Origin: Curtobacterium sp. ZW137
GTDB lineage: Bacteria; Actinomycetota; Actinomycetes; Actinomycetales; Microbacteriaceae
Length of the DNA stretch: 64,000 nucleotides
Assembly (NCBI RefSeq): GCF_003762905.1
Contig: NZ_RJKS01000004.1
Coordinates: 62,001 to 126,000, forward strand
Direction of reading: 5' to 3'
The first letter of the stretch is position 1; every line of letters begins with the position of its first letter. A program made the position numbers and the translations under genes. Below, piece by piece: positions 48,529 to 59,034 of this stretch. The notes below the pieces were generated by a model. The model was not told the origin of the DNA and did not search any database. It saw nothing but the letters and a program-made list of their open reading frames with translations.

Positions 48529-49119
48529 CTACGCCCAGACGCCCGAGGTGCCTCGGCGGTGACTGCCGACCAGGTGGGTGTCCACGATGCCGAGCGCTTC
48601 CATCAGCGCGTACATCGTGGTCGGCCCGACGAAGGCGAACCCGCGCTTCCGGAGCGCCTTCGACAGCGCGACCGACTCGTCGCTCTTGGTCGGGACGTCG
48701 GCGTACGTGACGGGCTCCGGGGTCGTCGCCGGCCGGAACGACCACACGAACTCCGGCAGTCCGCCGTCGTCCCGCAGGGCGACGGTCGCGTTGGCGTTCG
48801 TGATCGTCGCGAGGATCTTCGCCCGGTTGCGGACGATGCCGGCGTCCGCCATCAGCCGGGCGACGTCGTCCTCACCGAAGCCGGCGACGGTGTCCGCGTC
48901 GAAGTCCGCGAAGGCGAGCCGGAACCCGGGGCGCTTGGCGAGGATCGTCCGCCAGGACAGCCCGGACTGGAACGCCTCGAGCGAGAGCCGTTCGAACACA
49001 CCACGCTCGTCACGCACCGGCATGCCCCACTCGGTGTCGTAGTACTCGCGGAGCATCGGGTCCGTCGACGCCCACACGGGTCGGGCGAGGCCGTCGTCCC
49101 CGGTCACCAGTTCACTCAC
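48529..49119 (-). CDS. tag: DNA-3-methyladenine glycosylase I
   Basis: Base excision enzyme for 3-methyladenine, 196 residues. It matches Tag in VWASTDPMLREYYDTEWGMPV, LSLEAFQSGLSWRTILAKR (with the catalytic Glu), FAFVGPTTMYALMEALGIVDTHL. The zinc site of E. coli Tag is not intact: the first Cys near the N-terminus is absent (RPVWAS) and the last Cys is Ser (HLVGSHRR). The GTG start has CAAGAT 6 nt upstream. It ends 10 bp before the start codon of the DJ-1 family gene on the same strand. Confidence 0.92.
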   Translation of the reverse strand: MSELVTGDDGLARPVWASTDPMLREYYDTEWGMPVRDERGVFERLSLEAFQSGLSWRTILAKRPGFRLAFADFDADTVAGFGEDDVARLMADAGIVRNRAKILATITNANATVALRDDGGLPEFVWSFRPATTPEPVTYADVPTKSDESVALSKALRKRGFAFVGPTTMYALMEALGIVDTHLVGSHRRGTSGVWA

Positions 49120-49187
49120 GCCCCCATCTTGCCGCCCCGCACCGACACCGCGCCCCACGCGTCGACGCCGGCCACGGGCACACCTCG

Positions 49188-49246
49188 GTGAGATCGCATT
49201 TCGTGTCGGTTCGTCGTGATCGATCCGACACGAAGTGCGATCTCAC
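49188..49246. terminator. Inverted repeat, 22-bp arms, after the copper ATPase gene
   Basis: Arms 49188-49209 and 49225-49246 pair with one G-T type mismatch around a 15-nt loop. It lies 36 nt past the stop of the copper ATPase and upstream of tag, so it likely ends the former transcript. It belongs with the other long gene-end palindromes at 5789 and 53097. Confidence 0.65.
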
Positions 49247-49282
49247 GCCCGCCTGGGGCGCCCGGGCGCGCGCGCGCCCGCG

Positions 49283-51517
<2,235 letters not shown>

Positions 51518-51528
51518 GTCACCCACCA

Positions 51529-51543
51529 TACCCCCTAGGGGTA
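51529..51543. promoter_or_regulatory. CsoR-like operator upstream of the copper ATPase
   Basis: TACCCC-CTA-GGGGTA is an inverted repeat of the G-tract type bound by copper sensor CsoR. It overlaps the TATGGT -10 box at 51525-51530 of the ATPase gene, so binding would block transcription until copper releases the repressor. A csoR gene is not in the window. Confidence 0.65.
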
Positions 51544-51564
51544 CCCAAGGAACGGACGGAACGG

Positions 51565-52608
51565 TCAGGACACCGCGTGATCGGCCGGAGTGGACGGTGT
51601 CGTCGGCGGCGGCGCGAGGTCACCCCGGCGCCGGATCGCCCCGGTGAGGACGAGCACGAGGACCACGACGGCGAGCACGATCCACCCCGCCACACCGAGG
51701 GGACTCCGCAGGACACTCGAGACGTCCACGCCCGAGGCCACCACCACCGCCCCGACCCCGGCGGCACCGTTCACCCCGGCATGCGCGAACACCGCGGGCC
51801 ACACCGAGCCCGTCCGGAGCCGCAGCCACCCGAGCACGATCCCGAGCAGCACGCACGCGATCACCATGAACAGCACGCCGAGCCAGTCGGTCCGGCCGAA
51901 GTTGTAGCCGAGCAGGATGATCGGCGCGTGCCAGAGCCCCCACACGACACCGGAGCCGACGAGCGCGGGCCAGGTGCCGAACCGTGCCAGCGCCGGGACG
52001 AGGAACCCGCGCCAGCCGATCTCCTCCCCGATGGTGACGAACGCGTTGAAGCAGGCGACGAACGGCAGCTGCGCGAGCTGCAGCGTCACGAGCACCCCGA
52101 TCGGCATCGGGAGGCTCCGGAGACCCTGCGCCTGCAGGACGTCGTGGAAGCCGCCGAACCCGACCAGGTCGACGGGGAACCACCCGGCGAGCGCGGCGAC
52201 GACCAGCGCCGCCACCGGGAGGAGCAGTCCGCCGAGGTAGGCGGCCACCGTCGTCCAGATCGTCCGGCCCACCGGTCGGAGGGGCCAGACCCCGAGGAAG
52301 CGGAGCACCGGGCGGGGTCGACGGTGTCCGAGCAGGAAGAGCACGAGCGCGGCGGACACGAGCGGGGTGAACATCATCCCGACGATGAACAGCGTGGCGA
52401 ACGGCGTGCCGAGCCCACGCCCCGAGAGCCAGAGCGGCAACGCGACCGCCCACGCCCCCGCGAGCGCGATCAGGACGAAGGCGACGATCGCCCACGTCGG
52501 CACGGACTGCATCCGCGCGGACTGTACCGGCCCGGTCGGCATCGGCCCGGTCGGCACCGGCCCGGTCGGCATCGGCCCGGACGGCTGTGGTTCCCCCTGG
52601 TGGTTCAT
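51565..52608 (-). CDS. CPBP-family intramembrane metalloprotease
   Basis: Membrane protein of 347 residues with about eight hydrophobic segments. The abortive infection/CAAX protease (ABI) motifs are present: GEEIGWRGFL (EExxxR), GLWHAPI (His) and VFAHAGVNGA (His). The N-terminus is a PTGP repeat of about 30 residues before the first helix, encoded by a GGCCCGGTCGGCAC-type tandem repeat. TAGCAT 6 nt before the ATG suggests leaderless translation. Substrate unknown; relatives act in prenyl-protein processing, bacteriocin self-immunity or regulation. Confidence 0.9.
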   Translation of the reverse strand: MNHQGEPQPSGPMPTGPVPTGPMPTGPVQSARMQSVPTWAIVAFVLIALAGAWAVALPLWLSGRGLGTPFATLFIVGMMFTPLVSAALVLFLLGHRRPRPVLRFLGVWPLRPVGRTIWTTVAAYLGGLLLPVAALVVAALAGWFPVDLVGFGGFHDVLQAQGLRSLPMPIGVLVTLQLAQLPFVACFNAFVTIGEEIGWRGFLVPALARFGTWPALVGSGVVWGLWHAPIILLGYNFGRTDWLGVLFMVIACVLLGIVLGWLRLRTGSVWPAVFAHAGVNGAAGVGAVVVASGVDVSSVLRSPLGVAGWIVLAVVVLVLVLTGAIRRRGDLAPPPTTPSTPADHAVS

Positions 52609-52633
52609 GCCGAAATGCTACCGGCCACCACCG

Positions 52634-53050
52634 TCACTCGGCCGGCGGGCCGTCCTGCGCCGCCTGCATGTCCATCCACACGTGCTCCCAGCGGTGCCCG
52701 TCCGGGTCGAGGTAGCTCCGCTGGTACATGAAGCCGAGGTCCATCTCCGGCCGGTCCTCGGTCCCGCCGGCGGCGACAGCCGCGTCGACGATGCGGTGGA
52801 CGTCGTCCTTCGAGTCCGCCGTGAGGGAGTTGATCACCTCGATCGTCGAGCCGTCCGAGATCGGCTTGTCGGTGAAGTCCGTGAACCGCGCGTGCGTGAT
52901 CGCCATCACGTACACGGTGTCGCTGATCACCACGCACGCGGCCGTCTCGTCGCTGAACTGCGGGTTGATCGAGTACCCGAGCGCCTCGTAGAACGCGGTC
53001 GAGCGCTCCAGGTCGGCGACGGGGAGGTTGATGAAGACCATGGTCGGCAT
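52634..53050 (-). CDS. VOC-superfamily (glyoxalase-like) protein
   Basis: Protein of 138 residues with paired beta-alpha-beta modules: MPTMVFINLPVADLERSTAFYEALGYS in the first half and the second half ending LDPDGHRWEHVWMD. This is the PhnB/glyoxalase-like VOC fold. The metal-binding positions are partly kept (Glu and His at the end), so it may be a metal-dependent lyase, a dioxygenase or an antibiotic-binding protein. It is separated from the CPBP gene by 25 bp. Real substrate unknown. Confidence 0.9.
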   Translation of the reverse strand: MPTMVFINLPVADLERSTAFYEALGYSINPQFSDETAACVVISDTVYVMAITHARFTDFTDKPISDGSTIEVINSLTADSKDDVHRIVDAAVAAGGTEDRPEMDLGFMYQRSYLDPDGHRWEHVWMDMQAAQDGPPAE

Positions 53051-53096
53051 GTGATCAACCTGGCCCGACCGAGAGCGGACCGCAACCGTTTCGCAA

Positions 53097-53138
53097 GAAC
53101 GACGAGGTCGCTGTCGTACGACAGCGACCTCGTCGTTC
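53097..53138. terminator. 42-bp perfect palindrome after the 53172-53501 gene
   Basis: All 21 base pairs match around GTAC, with no loop. It lies 33 nt past the stop of the small membrane protein gene and 47 nt upstream of the VOC gene start on the same strand. It is likely the terminator of the symporter operon. Confidence 0.7.
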
Positions 53139-53171
53139 GGGGTCAGGCAGCCAGGCGCAGCCCGCGGCGGC

Positions 53172-53501
53172 TCAGGCCAGCTCGCGGCCTTCGCCGGCGG
53201 CCTTCTGGTGCTCCTCCGCCTCGGCCTGGCCGATGATGTCCTCCGCCGGGACGGGCGCGAGCCGGTCCCAGAGGAAGAAGAGCAGCCCGCCGGCGAGCAT
53301 CGACAGCCCGACCCAGAGGTTGATCTGGATGCCGCCGGTCTTCACCGGGTCGGAGTCCCAGTTGACGATGCCGACGATGGTGGTGATGACGCCGTAGAGC
53401 ACGAACAGTCCGCCGAGGATGCGGCGCAGGTCGAGACGGCGGGTGGAGCGGACGAGTGCGGCCTTCTGCTCGTCCGTCATGGCATTGGTGGTGTCACTCA
53501 T
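53172..53501 (-). CDS. Small membrane protein, probable companion of the symporter
   Basis: Protein of 109 residues with two hydrophobic segments (ILGGLFVLYGVITTIVGIV and LWVGLSMLAGGLLFFLW) flanked by a charged N-terminus and an acidic, Ala/Glu-rich C-terminus. It starts 30 bp after the stop of the sodium symporter gene on the same strand. Small two-helix partners such as DUF485/MctB accompany some sodium-solute symporters, so an accessory role is plausible; the sequence does not match DUF485 by eye. Confidence 0.72.
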   Translation of the reverse strand: MSDTTNAMTDEQKAALVRSTRRLDLRRILGGLFVLYGVITTIVGIVNWDSDPVKTGGIQINLWVGLSMLAGGLLFFLWDRLAPVPAEDIIGQAEAEEHQKAAGEGRELA

Positions 53502-53531
53502 GAGGTGTGGTCTCCTTCGCAGGACAGCGGA

Positions 53532-55202
53532 TCAGAGGAACGGCAGGTAGAGGACGACGCAGAGCACGAGGGCGACCGTGCCGAGGAGCGCCGGGGACCG
53601 GTACCAGGCGGTGTCGGTCGCGACGGAGTCACCGTGCAGGTCGATCTTGCCGACGCCGTAGACCAGGCCGCTGAGGTCCTTCTCGGCCTTCGGCTTCGTG
53701 AACATCGACACGATGAACCCGACGATGAGCACCGTCACGAAGGAGATGATCGCGCCGTAGAGCGTCTCGGCGGTCCCGGTCGCGAACAGCTTCGGGTTCG
53801 CCAGGTAGGCGATCCACGTGATCGTCGGCGTCACGATGCCGAGGATGTAGCCCCAGAGCGCGCCCTGGGTGGTCATCCGCTTCCAGAGCAGACCGAGGAT
53901 GAACACGGCGAACAGCGGCGCGTTGAAGAAGGAGAACAGCGTCTGCATGTACGTCATGATGTTCTGCGCCTGGGCGGCGATGAACGCGGTCGCGATGCCG
54001 ACGACGACCCCGACGACGGTGACCCAGCGGCCGGTCTGCAGGTAGTGCGCGTCGGGCATGTTCGGCTTCACGTAGCGCTGCCAGATGTCGTACGTGAACA
54101 CGGTGTTGAACGAGGACACGTTGGCGGCCATGCCGGCCATGAACGAGGCGAGGAGCCCGGTCACCGCGACGCCGAGCACGCCGGTCGGCAGGTACATCTG
54201 GATGAGCTTCGGGATCGCGTCGTTGTACGTCAGCGTGCCGTCCGCGAACTGGTTGCCGACGACGGCGGCCGCGATGAGGCCCGGGATGACGACGATCGCC
54301 GGGATGAAGAGCTTCGGGATGGCGGCGATGAGCGGGGTGCGGCGGGCCGCGGACATGTTCTTCGCGGAGAAGGCGCGCTGCACCTCGGTGAAGTTCGTCG
54401 TCCAGTAGCCGAAGCCGAGCACGAAGCCGAGGCCGAGCACGATGGCGAGCCAGTTCGCACCGATCGGGTTCGTGACGTTGCCGAACCCGGTGCCGGCCCA
54501 CGCCTGCAGGTGCTGCACGCCCTGCGTCTCGACGATCGCGGACTTCAGGCCGCTCCAGCCGCCGACGCGGTGCAGACCCACGATCGTCAGCGGGACGAGG
54601 CCGGCGATGATCACGAAGAACTGCATGACCTCGTTGTAGATCGCGCTGGAGAGCCCGCCGAGGGTGATGTAGACGAGGACGAAGCCCGCTGAGACGATGA
54701 TGGCGAGCCACTCCGGCCAGCCGAGCATGGCCTCGATGACGATCGCCATCGCGTAGAGGTTGATGCCGGCGATGAGGACGTTCGACACCGCGAACGCGAT
54801 CGAGTTCACCAGGTGCGGCGCCTTGCCGAAGCGGCGCAGCATGAACTCCGGCACGGAACGCACCTTGGAGCCGTAGTAGAAGGGCATCATCACGAGCCCG
54901 AGGAACACCATCGCCGGCACTGCGCCGACGAGGTAGTAGTGCAGGGTCGCCATGCCGATCTGGGCACCGTTGGCGGCCATGCCGAGGATCTCGGTCGCGC
55001 CGAGGTTCGCGGACACGAACGCCAGGCCCGTGATCCACGCGGGCATGGACCGGCCCGAGAGGAAGAAGTCCATGCTCGTCCGGACCTGCTTCCGGGCGGT
55101 GAACCCGATCCCGATGACCACCGCGAAGTACACGATGATCATGAGGTAGTCGACCCAGCCCAGGTTGAGCTGGATCCCGTTGTTCGCTGCAGCGAGAACC
55201 AT
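53532..55202 (-). CDS. Sodium:solute symporter family protein, SGLT-like
   Basis: Sodium-coupled uptake transporter of 556 residues with about 14 hydrophobic segments. The core is SSS family: DFFLSGRSMPAWITGLAFVSANLGATEILGM, GGLSSAIYNEVMQFF, and ASFMAGMAANVSSFNTVFTYDIWQ, closest by eye to the sodium/galactose transporter branch. Substrate may be a sugar or related polyol. ATG 55202 has GTGGAG 7 nt upstream. Several dyads lie upstream at 55259-55349. It is followed by a small membrane protein gene. Confidence 0.92.
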   Translation of the reverse strand: MVLAAANNGIQLNLGWVDYLMIIVYFAVVIGIGFTARKQVRTSMDFFLSGRSMPAWITGLAFVSANLGATEILGMAANGAQIGMATLHYYLVGAVPAMVFLGLVMMPFYYGSKVRSVPEFMLRRFGKAPHLVNSIAFAVSNVLIAGINLYAMAIVIEAMLGWPEWLAIIVSAGFVLVYITLGGLSSAIYNEVMQFFVIIAGLVPLTIVGLHRVGGWSGLKSAIVETQGVQHLQAWAGTGFGNVTNPIGANWLAIVLGLGFVLGFGYWTTNFTEVQRAFSAKNMSAARRTPLIAAIPKLFIPAIVVIPGLIAAAVVGNQFADGTLTYNDAIPKLIQMYLPTGVLGVAVTGLLASFMAGMAANVSSFNTVFTYDIWQRYVKPNMPDAHYLQTGRWVTVVGVVVGIATAFIAAQAQNIMTYMQTLFSFFNAPLFAVFILGLLWKRMTTQGALWGYILGIVTPTITWIAYLANPKLFATGTAETLYGAIISFVTVLIVGFIVSMFTKPKAEKDLSGLVYGVGKIDLHGDSVATDTAWYRSPALLGTVALVLCVVLYLPFL

Positions 55203-55258
55203 GTAGTGACTCCACGTCGAGGTGATCAGGACCGGCGTCTGCGCCGATCCAACGGGGG

Positions 55259-55349
55259 ACACTACCCGAGTAGTACCGTTTTGTAACTTTTGCTCCGATC
55301 CGCGCGGTGGCCTATTGTGACCGTTCACATAGCCATGACATGTGTCATG
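55259..55349 (-). promoter_or_regulatory. Promoter and stacked dyads upstream of the symporter
   Basis: On the minus strand TTACAA (55286-55281) and TAGTGT (55264-55259) are 16 nt apart. Three dyads surround this: ACTAC-CCGA-GTAGT (55261-55274) overlapping the -10 box, TGTGA-CCGT-TCACA (55316-55329), and CATGACA-TG-TGTCATG (55334-55349). The middle one resembles a CRP-type dyad but has a 4-nt spacer rather than 6. Which regulators bind is unknown. Confidence 0.5.
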
Positions 55350-55391
55350 CGAACCGGGGGACGCCACAAACCCCGCCGGTAGGCTCTGGAC

Positions 55392-55835
55392 ATGACCGAG
55401 CAGCCGCGCATCCTCGTCCTCAACGGCCCGAACCTCGACATCCTCGGCCGCCGCGACCCGGAGCAGTACGGCACGGTGACGCTCGCCGAGATCGAGGCGG
55501 TCGTCCACACCGAGGCGGCGGTGCACGGACTCGACGCGGACTTCCGGCAGACCAACCGCGAGGGCGAGCTCGTCGAGTGGCTGCACGAGGCGCTCGACGA
55601 CTTCGTCGGCGTGGTGATCAACCCCGCCGCCTACGCCCACACCTCCGTCGCGCTGCACGACGCCGTGGAGGCACTGTCCGTCCCGGTCGTCGAGGTGCAC
55701 CTCTCGAACACGTGGAAGCGCGAGCCGTTCCGGCACGTCGACCACGTCGCGACGGCGGCGACCGCCGTCATCGCGGGAGCCGGCGCCGACGGCTACCGTC
55801 TGGCGGTCGCACACGTGGCGGCCCTGCAGGGCTGA
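55392..55835 (+). CDS. aroQ: 3-dehydroquinate dehydratase, type II
   Basis: Third step of the shikimate pathway. The 147-residue protein has LNGPNLDILGRRDPEQYG with the catalytic Tyr, FRQTNREGELVEWLHEA, GVVINPAAYAHTSVALHDA and VEVHLSNTWKREPFRH. A TAGGCT box 6 nt before the ATG suggests leaderless translation. The gene stands alone here. It is followed by a 44-nt palindromic repeat. Confidence 0.96.
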   Translation: MTEQPRILVLNGPNLDILGRRDPEQYGTVTLAEIEAVVHTEAAVHGLDADFRQTNREGELVEWLHEALDDFVGVVINPAAYAHTSVALHDAVEALSVPVVEVHLSNTWKREPFRHVDHVATAATAVIAGAGADGYRLAVAHVAALQG

Positions 55836-55848
55836 CGCGACCGAGCAG

Positions 55849-55892
55849 CGGACGGGAGGCTCGTGGCGGTGCCGCCACGGGCCTCCCGTCCG
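55849..55892. repeat. 44-nt palindromic repeat, GGGAGGC family, after aroQ
   Basis: Arms CGGACGGGAGGCTCGTGGCGG and its partner pair completely apart from one G-T pair, around a 2-nt loop. The outer 12 bases and the length equal those of the 19675-19718 copy although the centres differ. It starts 14 nt after the aroQ stop and ends 10 nt before the -10 box of the next gene. Confidence 0.7.
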
Positions 55893-55914
55893 GTTCTGGG
55901 CTATGTTCGCATGT

Positions 55915-56967
55915 ATGGACATGGTGCGGATCGGACTCGTCGGCTACGGCATCGGAGGGCGCGCCTTCCACCGGCCCTTCATCCTCGACGCCTCCGGCGT
56001 CGAACTGGTGGGCGTCGTCGCCCGCTCCGCGGACAAGCGCGCGCAGCTCGCGACCGACCTGCCGGACGTCCCGGTGTTCGACTCGCTCACCGCGCTCATC
56101 GCGGCGGGTGTCGACGCCGTCGTCATCACCACGCCGCCGTCCACCCGTCGTGACCTCGTGCTCGAGGCCGTCGCTGCCGGGATCGCCGTCGTCGCGGACA
56201 AGCCGTTCGCGCCGGACCCCGCGACCGCGCGTGAGATCCGGGCGGCTGCGCTCGAGGCGGGCGTCCCGGTCGCGCCGTTCCACAACCGGCGGTGGGACAC
56301 CGACCTCGTGACGCTCCGGGGCGTGCTGGACGGCGGCGCGCTCGGCGAGGTGCTGCGGTTCGAGTCGCGCTTCGACCTGGTCGAGCGAGCGGGCATCGCG
56401 ACCGGGGTCGGCGGCGGCGTGCTCTCCGACATCGGCTCGCACCTGGTCGACCAGGCGGTGTCGCTGTTCGGGCCGATCGCGTCGGTGTGGGCCTCGCTCG
56501 ACATGCGCGACGCGCGCTCGCTCGGCCGCGACCAGGACGGGCAGATCGACGCGGGCTTCACGCTCGAGGCGACGCACCGTTCGGGCGTGATCTCACGGCT
56601 CACGTCGAACAAGGCCGGGTTCCTCGCCGCTCGCCGCCTGCGGGTGGACGGGGTTGGCGGGACCTACGAGGCATCGAGCACCGACGTGCAGGCGCAGGCA
56701 GCCGTCGCCGGGCGCTCCCCCGCTGACGACCGCGCCGGGTGGGGCGTCGAGCCGGCCGGCGGCACGCTGACCACGGAGTCCGGCACCGCGTCGGTGCCGT
56801 CGGCGCAGAGCTCGTACACCGACTACTACGAGCGGTTCGCCCGGGCGGTCCGGGGCGAGGGCACGGTGCCGGTGTCCGTCGACGACGCCGTGCACGTGGT
56901 CGAGGTGCTCGATGCGGCACGGCGCGCGGCGGAGTCCGGCCAGGTGGTCGAGGTCCCGGCGGCCTGA
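55915..56967 (+). CDS. Gfo/Idh/MocA-family oxidoreductase
   Basis: NAD(P)-dependent dehydrogenase of 350 residues. The nucleotide-binding start is RIGLVGYGIGGRAFHRPFI, and the EKP motif appears as VVADKPFAPDPATAREI. The active-site region VLSDIGSHLVDQAVSLFG has the conserved Asp and His. Its length is that of classic inositol or scyllo-inosose type enzymes; the substrate is unknown. TATGTT 7 nt before ATG 55915 suggests leaderless start; ATGs at 55903 and 55921 are alternatives. Confidence 0.9.
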   Translation: MDMVRIGLVGYGIGGRAFHRPFILDASGVELVGVVARSADKRAQLATDLPDVPVFDSLTALIAAGVDAVVITTPPSTRRDLVLEAVAAGIAVVADKPFAPDPATAREIRAAALEAGVPVAPFHNRRWDTDLVTLRGVLDGGALGEVLRFESRFDLVERAGIATGVGGGVLSDIGSHLVDQAVSLFGPIASVWASLDMRDARSLGRDQDGQIDAGFTLEATHRSGVISRLTSNKAGFLAARRLRVDGVGGTYEASSTDVQAQAAVAGRSPADDRAGWGVEPAGGTLTTESGTASVPSAQSSYTDYYERFARAVRGEGTVPVSVDDAVHVVEVLDAARRAAESGQVVEVPAA

Positions 56968-56991
56968 CGGCTGCGCGTGGCGAGCGCGTGG

Positions 56992-57588
56992 CTAGAAGTC
57001 GGCGGGGCGGGGGACGTCCGTCGTGGCAGCCGTGACGAAACCGCCGCGGATGATCGGCAGCGCGCGCCGGACGGCCTGGTCGATCCGGAGCTCGAGGTCG
57101 ATGTTCGTGATGTCGTAACCACCCTCGCGCTTGGTGAAGTCGCGCTCGTTGCCGAAGACCCCGATCGGCAGCGTGGTGGACTGGAAGAAGCCGAAGAGCG
57201 GGCGCATCTGGTGCTCGACGAGGAGCGCGTGCCGGTCGCTGCCGCCCGTCGCCGTCAGGAGCACCGGGGTGTCGACGAGGTCGTACTGCCCGACCCAGTC
57301 GAAGAAGAGCTTGAACGCGCCCGAGTACGCGGCACGGAACGCCGGGCTGCCCACGACGAGCACGTCGGCGGCCTCGACGGCCTCGAGCGCGGCGACCGTG
57401 GTCGGCGACATGGTCGAGCGGTCCGACGCCGCGCCGAGGTCGGCCAGCAGCGGACCGATCTCCACGGTCAGGGTGCGCGCGTCCTCGATCTCCTCACCGA
57501 GTCGCGCGACGGTCGCGGCCACGAGGGTCGAGGTGCGCGACGGGTCCGATGGGCTGCCGCTGACGCCGACGACGAGTTCTCCGCTCAT
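56992..57588 (-). CDS. NAD(P)H-dependent FMN reductase
   Basis: Flavodoxin-like reductase of 198 residues. It begins LVVGVSGSPSDPSRTSTLV with the FMN phosphate loop, has VLVVGSPAFRAAYSGAFKLFFDWV, and then LLTATGGSDRHALLVEHQMRPLF, the pattern of MsuE/SfnE-type or CE1759 FMN reductases. It may feed reduced flavin to sulfonate monooxygenases; none is adjacent. ATG 57588 was chosen over a 41-codon longer reading, which crosses into an intergenic region. Confidence 0.88.
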   Translation of the reverse strand: MSGELVVGVSGSPSDPSRTSTLVAATVARLGEEIEDARTLTVEIGPLLADLGAASDRSTMSPTTVAALEAVEAADVLVVGSPAFRAAYSGAFKLFFDWVGQYDLVDTPVLLTATGGSDRHALLVEHQMRPLFGFFQSTTLPIGVFGNERDFTKREGGYDITNIDLELRIDQAVRRALPIIRGGFVTAATTDVPRPADF

Positions 57589-57674
57589 GCGTTCGATGCT
57601 CACACGACGCCGGAGCCCCCGCGCGGTTGTGACGACATGTGTCGCCTCAGCCGCCCCCGCGTACCGTTCGCCGC

Positions 57675-58166
57675 ATGCAGACGTTCCTGCCGTACGCCGA
57701 CTTCCGCGCATCCGCCGAGTCCCTCGACGACCGCCGGCTGGGGAAGCAGCGCGTCGAGACCCTGCAGGTGATGCGCGCGCTGACGCTGCCGGACTACGGG
57801 TGGCAGCACCACCCGGTCGTGGCGATGTGGCGCGGGTACCGGCCGGCGCTGATGGCGTACCAGGACGCCACGTGCGGGGTGTGGCTCGAGCGCGGACACG
57901 TCGACACGTGCCTGGCGAAGACCCTCGCGGACCTCGGCCGCTCCCCCGAGGACCTGGCGGCGTACGAGCGCGGCGACTACCCGGTCCCGGCGTGGAACGC
58001 GGACGAGGCCGTGCACCGGTCGCACCGGTCCAAGCTCGTGCAGAAGGACCGGGAGCACTACCTCCCGCTCTTCCCGGACGTGCCGGACGACCTGGACTAC
58101 GTCTGGCCGGTGCCGAGCGCTGCGGTCAGGCGATCGGCGTCCACCGCGCCCCGTCGCGCCGGGTGA
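57675..58166 (+). CDS. MSMEG_6728-like protein (pyrimidine dimer DNA glycosylase-like)
   Basis: Protein of 163 residues that starts MQTFLPYADFRASAESLDDRRLGKQRVE. The Asp-Arg-Arg and Gln-Arg cluster and LALPDYGWQHHPVVAMWRGY-like segment match the MSMEG_6728 family, related to T4 endonuclease V. DNA repair is therefore possible but unproved. TACCGT 7 nt before ATG 57675 suggests leaderless translation. Its last 41 bp overlap the convergent gene at 58126. Confidence 0.8.
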   Translation: MQTFLPYADFRASAESLDDRRLGKQRVETLQVMRALTLPDYGWQHHPVVAMWRGYRPALMAYQDATCGVWLERGHVDTCLAKTLADLGRSPEDLAAYERGDYPVPAWNADEAVHRSHRSKLVQKDREHYLPLFPDVPDDLDYVWPVPSAAVRRSASTAPRRAG

Positions 58167-58416
58167 CCCGGTCGGAGCGGACCTCGACGGTGCCGGCGAG
58201 GCCGTCGACGGCGTGCCGGGCGACGGCCACGGCGAGCTCGTCCTCCCCGGCTTCGTAGCGGACGACCGCGCACGGCACACCGCGGAGCAGGCGGACGTCC
58301 TGCGCCTCGACGACGGCGAGCTCGGCGACGAGCCGGGCGGCGGCGGGCAGGACGGCGTCGGGAGCGACCCCGGGTGCGAGCGCACCGATGGCGAGCGTGA
58401 CGCGGTAGGAGGGCAC
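58126..58416 (-). CDS. Conserved hypothetical small protein
   Basis: Protein of 96 residues starting at GTG (VPSYRVTLAIGALAPGV). It has alternating beta and alpha stretches (VEAQDVRLLRGVPCAVVRYEAGED), is acidic in the middle and ends RRDGARWTPIA. TACCGT 6 nt before this GTG supports it over a GTG two codons upstream. No family is recognised. It overlaps the convergent glycosylase-like gene by 41 bp. Confidence 0.62.
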   Translation of the reverse strand: MPSYRVTLAIGALAPGVAPDAVLPAAARLVAELAVVEAQDVRLLRGVPCAVVRYEAGEDELAVAVARHAVDGLAGTVEVRSDRVTRRDGARWTPIA

Positions 58417-58480
58417 GCCCACACGGTACCGGCGCGCGCTGCTCGGCCGCGCGGTACCGGCAGGCAGGAAGGTGCACCCG

Positions 58481-58550
58481 GACCCGCCGTGGGTTCGAGG
58501 GGGAACGGGACGCCGCTCAGGGAAACGGCGCCCTTGACCCACGGCGGGTC
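58481..58550. repeat. Inverted repeat with perfect 14-bp outer arms
   Basis: GACCCGCCGTGGGT (58481-58494) and its complement (58537-58550) enclose about 42 bases that form an inner imperfect stem (GACGCCG/CGGCGCC). It lies between two minus-strand genes, downstream of 58677-58943, and may be its terminator. Confidence 0.6.
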
Positions 58551-58676
58551 ACGGGGTGCAGCAGACTGCGACGACAGGGATCGTCGCGGCCCGCTCCGGA
58601 CGCTGGTTCAGGGGTGCGTCCGGTTCATCGCGCCGACCGGCTCCCGCAGGGGAACGGAGCCGGGCGGCGCGGGTCC

Positions 58677-58943
58677 TCAGAGGTGTTCGGTGTCCTCTCG
58701 GTACCGCTCCGACTCGGTCGGAGCAGGCATGGATCGTCGTGCAGCGGCCGGGCAGATCATCGGGAGCAGGGCACTCCCGATGGTCGCGAGCGCGCCCACC
58801 ACGGCGATGAGACCGAGGGGCGCCGAGCCGACGTCGTGTCCGGCTGCCACGGCGAGCGCGAGGACGGTCGCGGGTGCCGGCAGGAGCTGTACCGCCCGGA
58901 AGCGGTCCTCCCGGGGGACTCGAGTCGTCATCGCGTTTGCCAT
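58677..58943 (-). CDS. Small hypothetical membrane protein
   Basis: Protein of 88 residues: a basic start (MANAMTTRVPREDRFR), two hydrophobic segments (LLPAPATVLALAVAAG and PLGLIAVVGALATIGSALLPMI), and an acidic end. CAGAGT 6 nt before ATG 58943 fits a leaderless start; ATG 58931 is possible. No family recognised. It stands alone between a hypothetical gene and the NAD operon. Confidence 0.6.
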   Translation of the reverse strand: MANAMTTRVPREDRFRAVQLLPAPATVLALAVAAGHDVGSAPLGLIAVVGALATIGSALLPMICPAAARRSMPAPTESERYREDTEHL

Positions 58944-59034
58944 GTGAACACTCTGACGCAGAACAGGTGTCCGCAAAAGGGGGGACACGTACCCAGAGAT
59001 GGAGTAGAACGTCTAGTACACCCCTGAATGCGGC

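Noticed and set aside
55316..55329. CRP/GlxR binding site upstream of the symporter
   Set aside because: TGTGA and TCACA halves are present but the spacer is 4 nt instead of 6, so it is kept only as an unassigned dyad.
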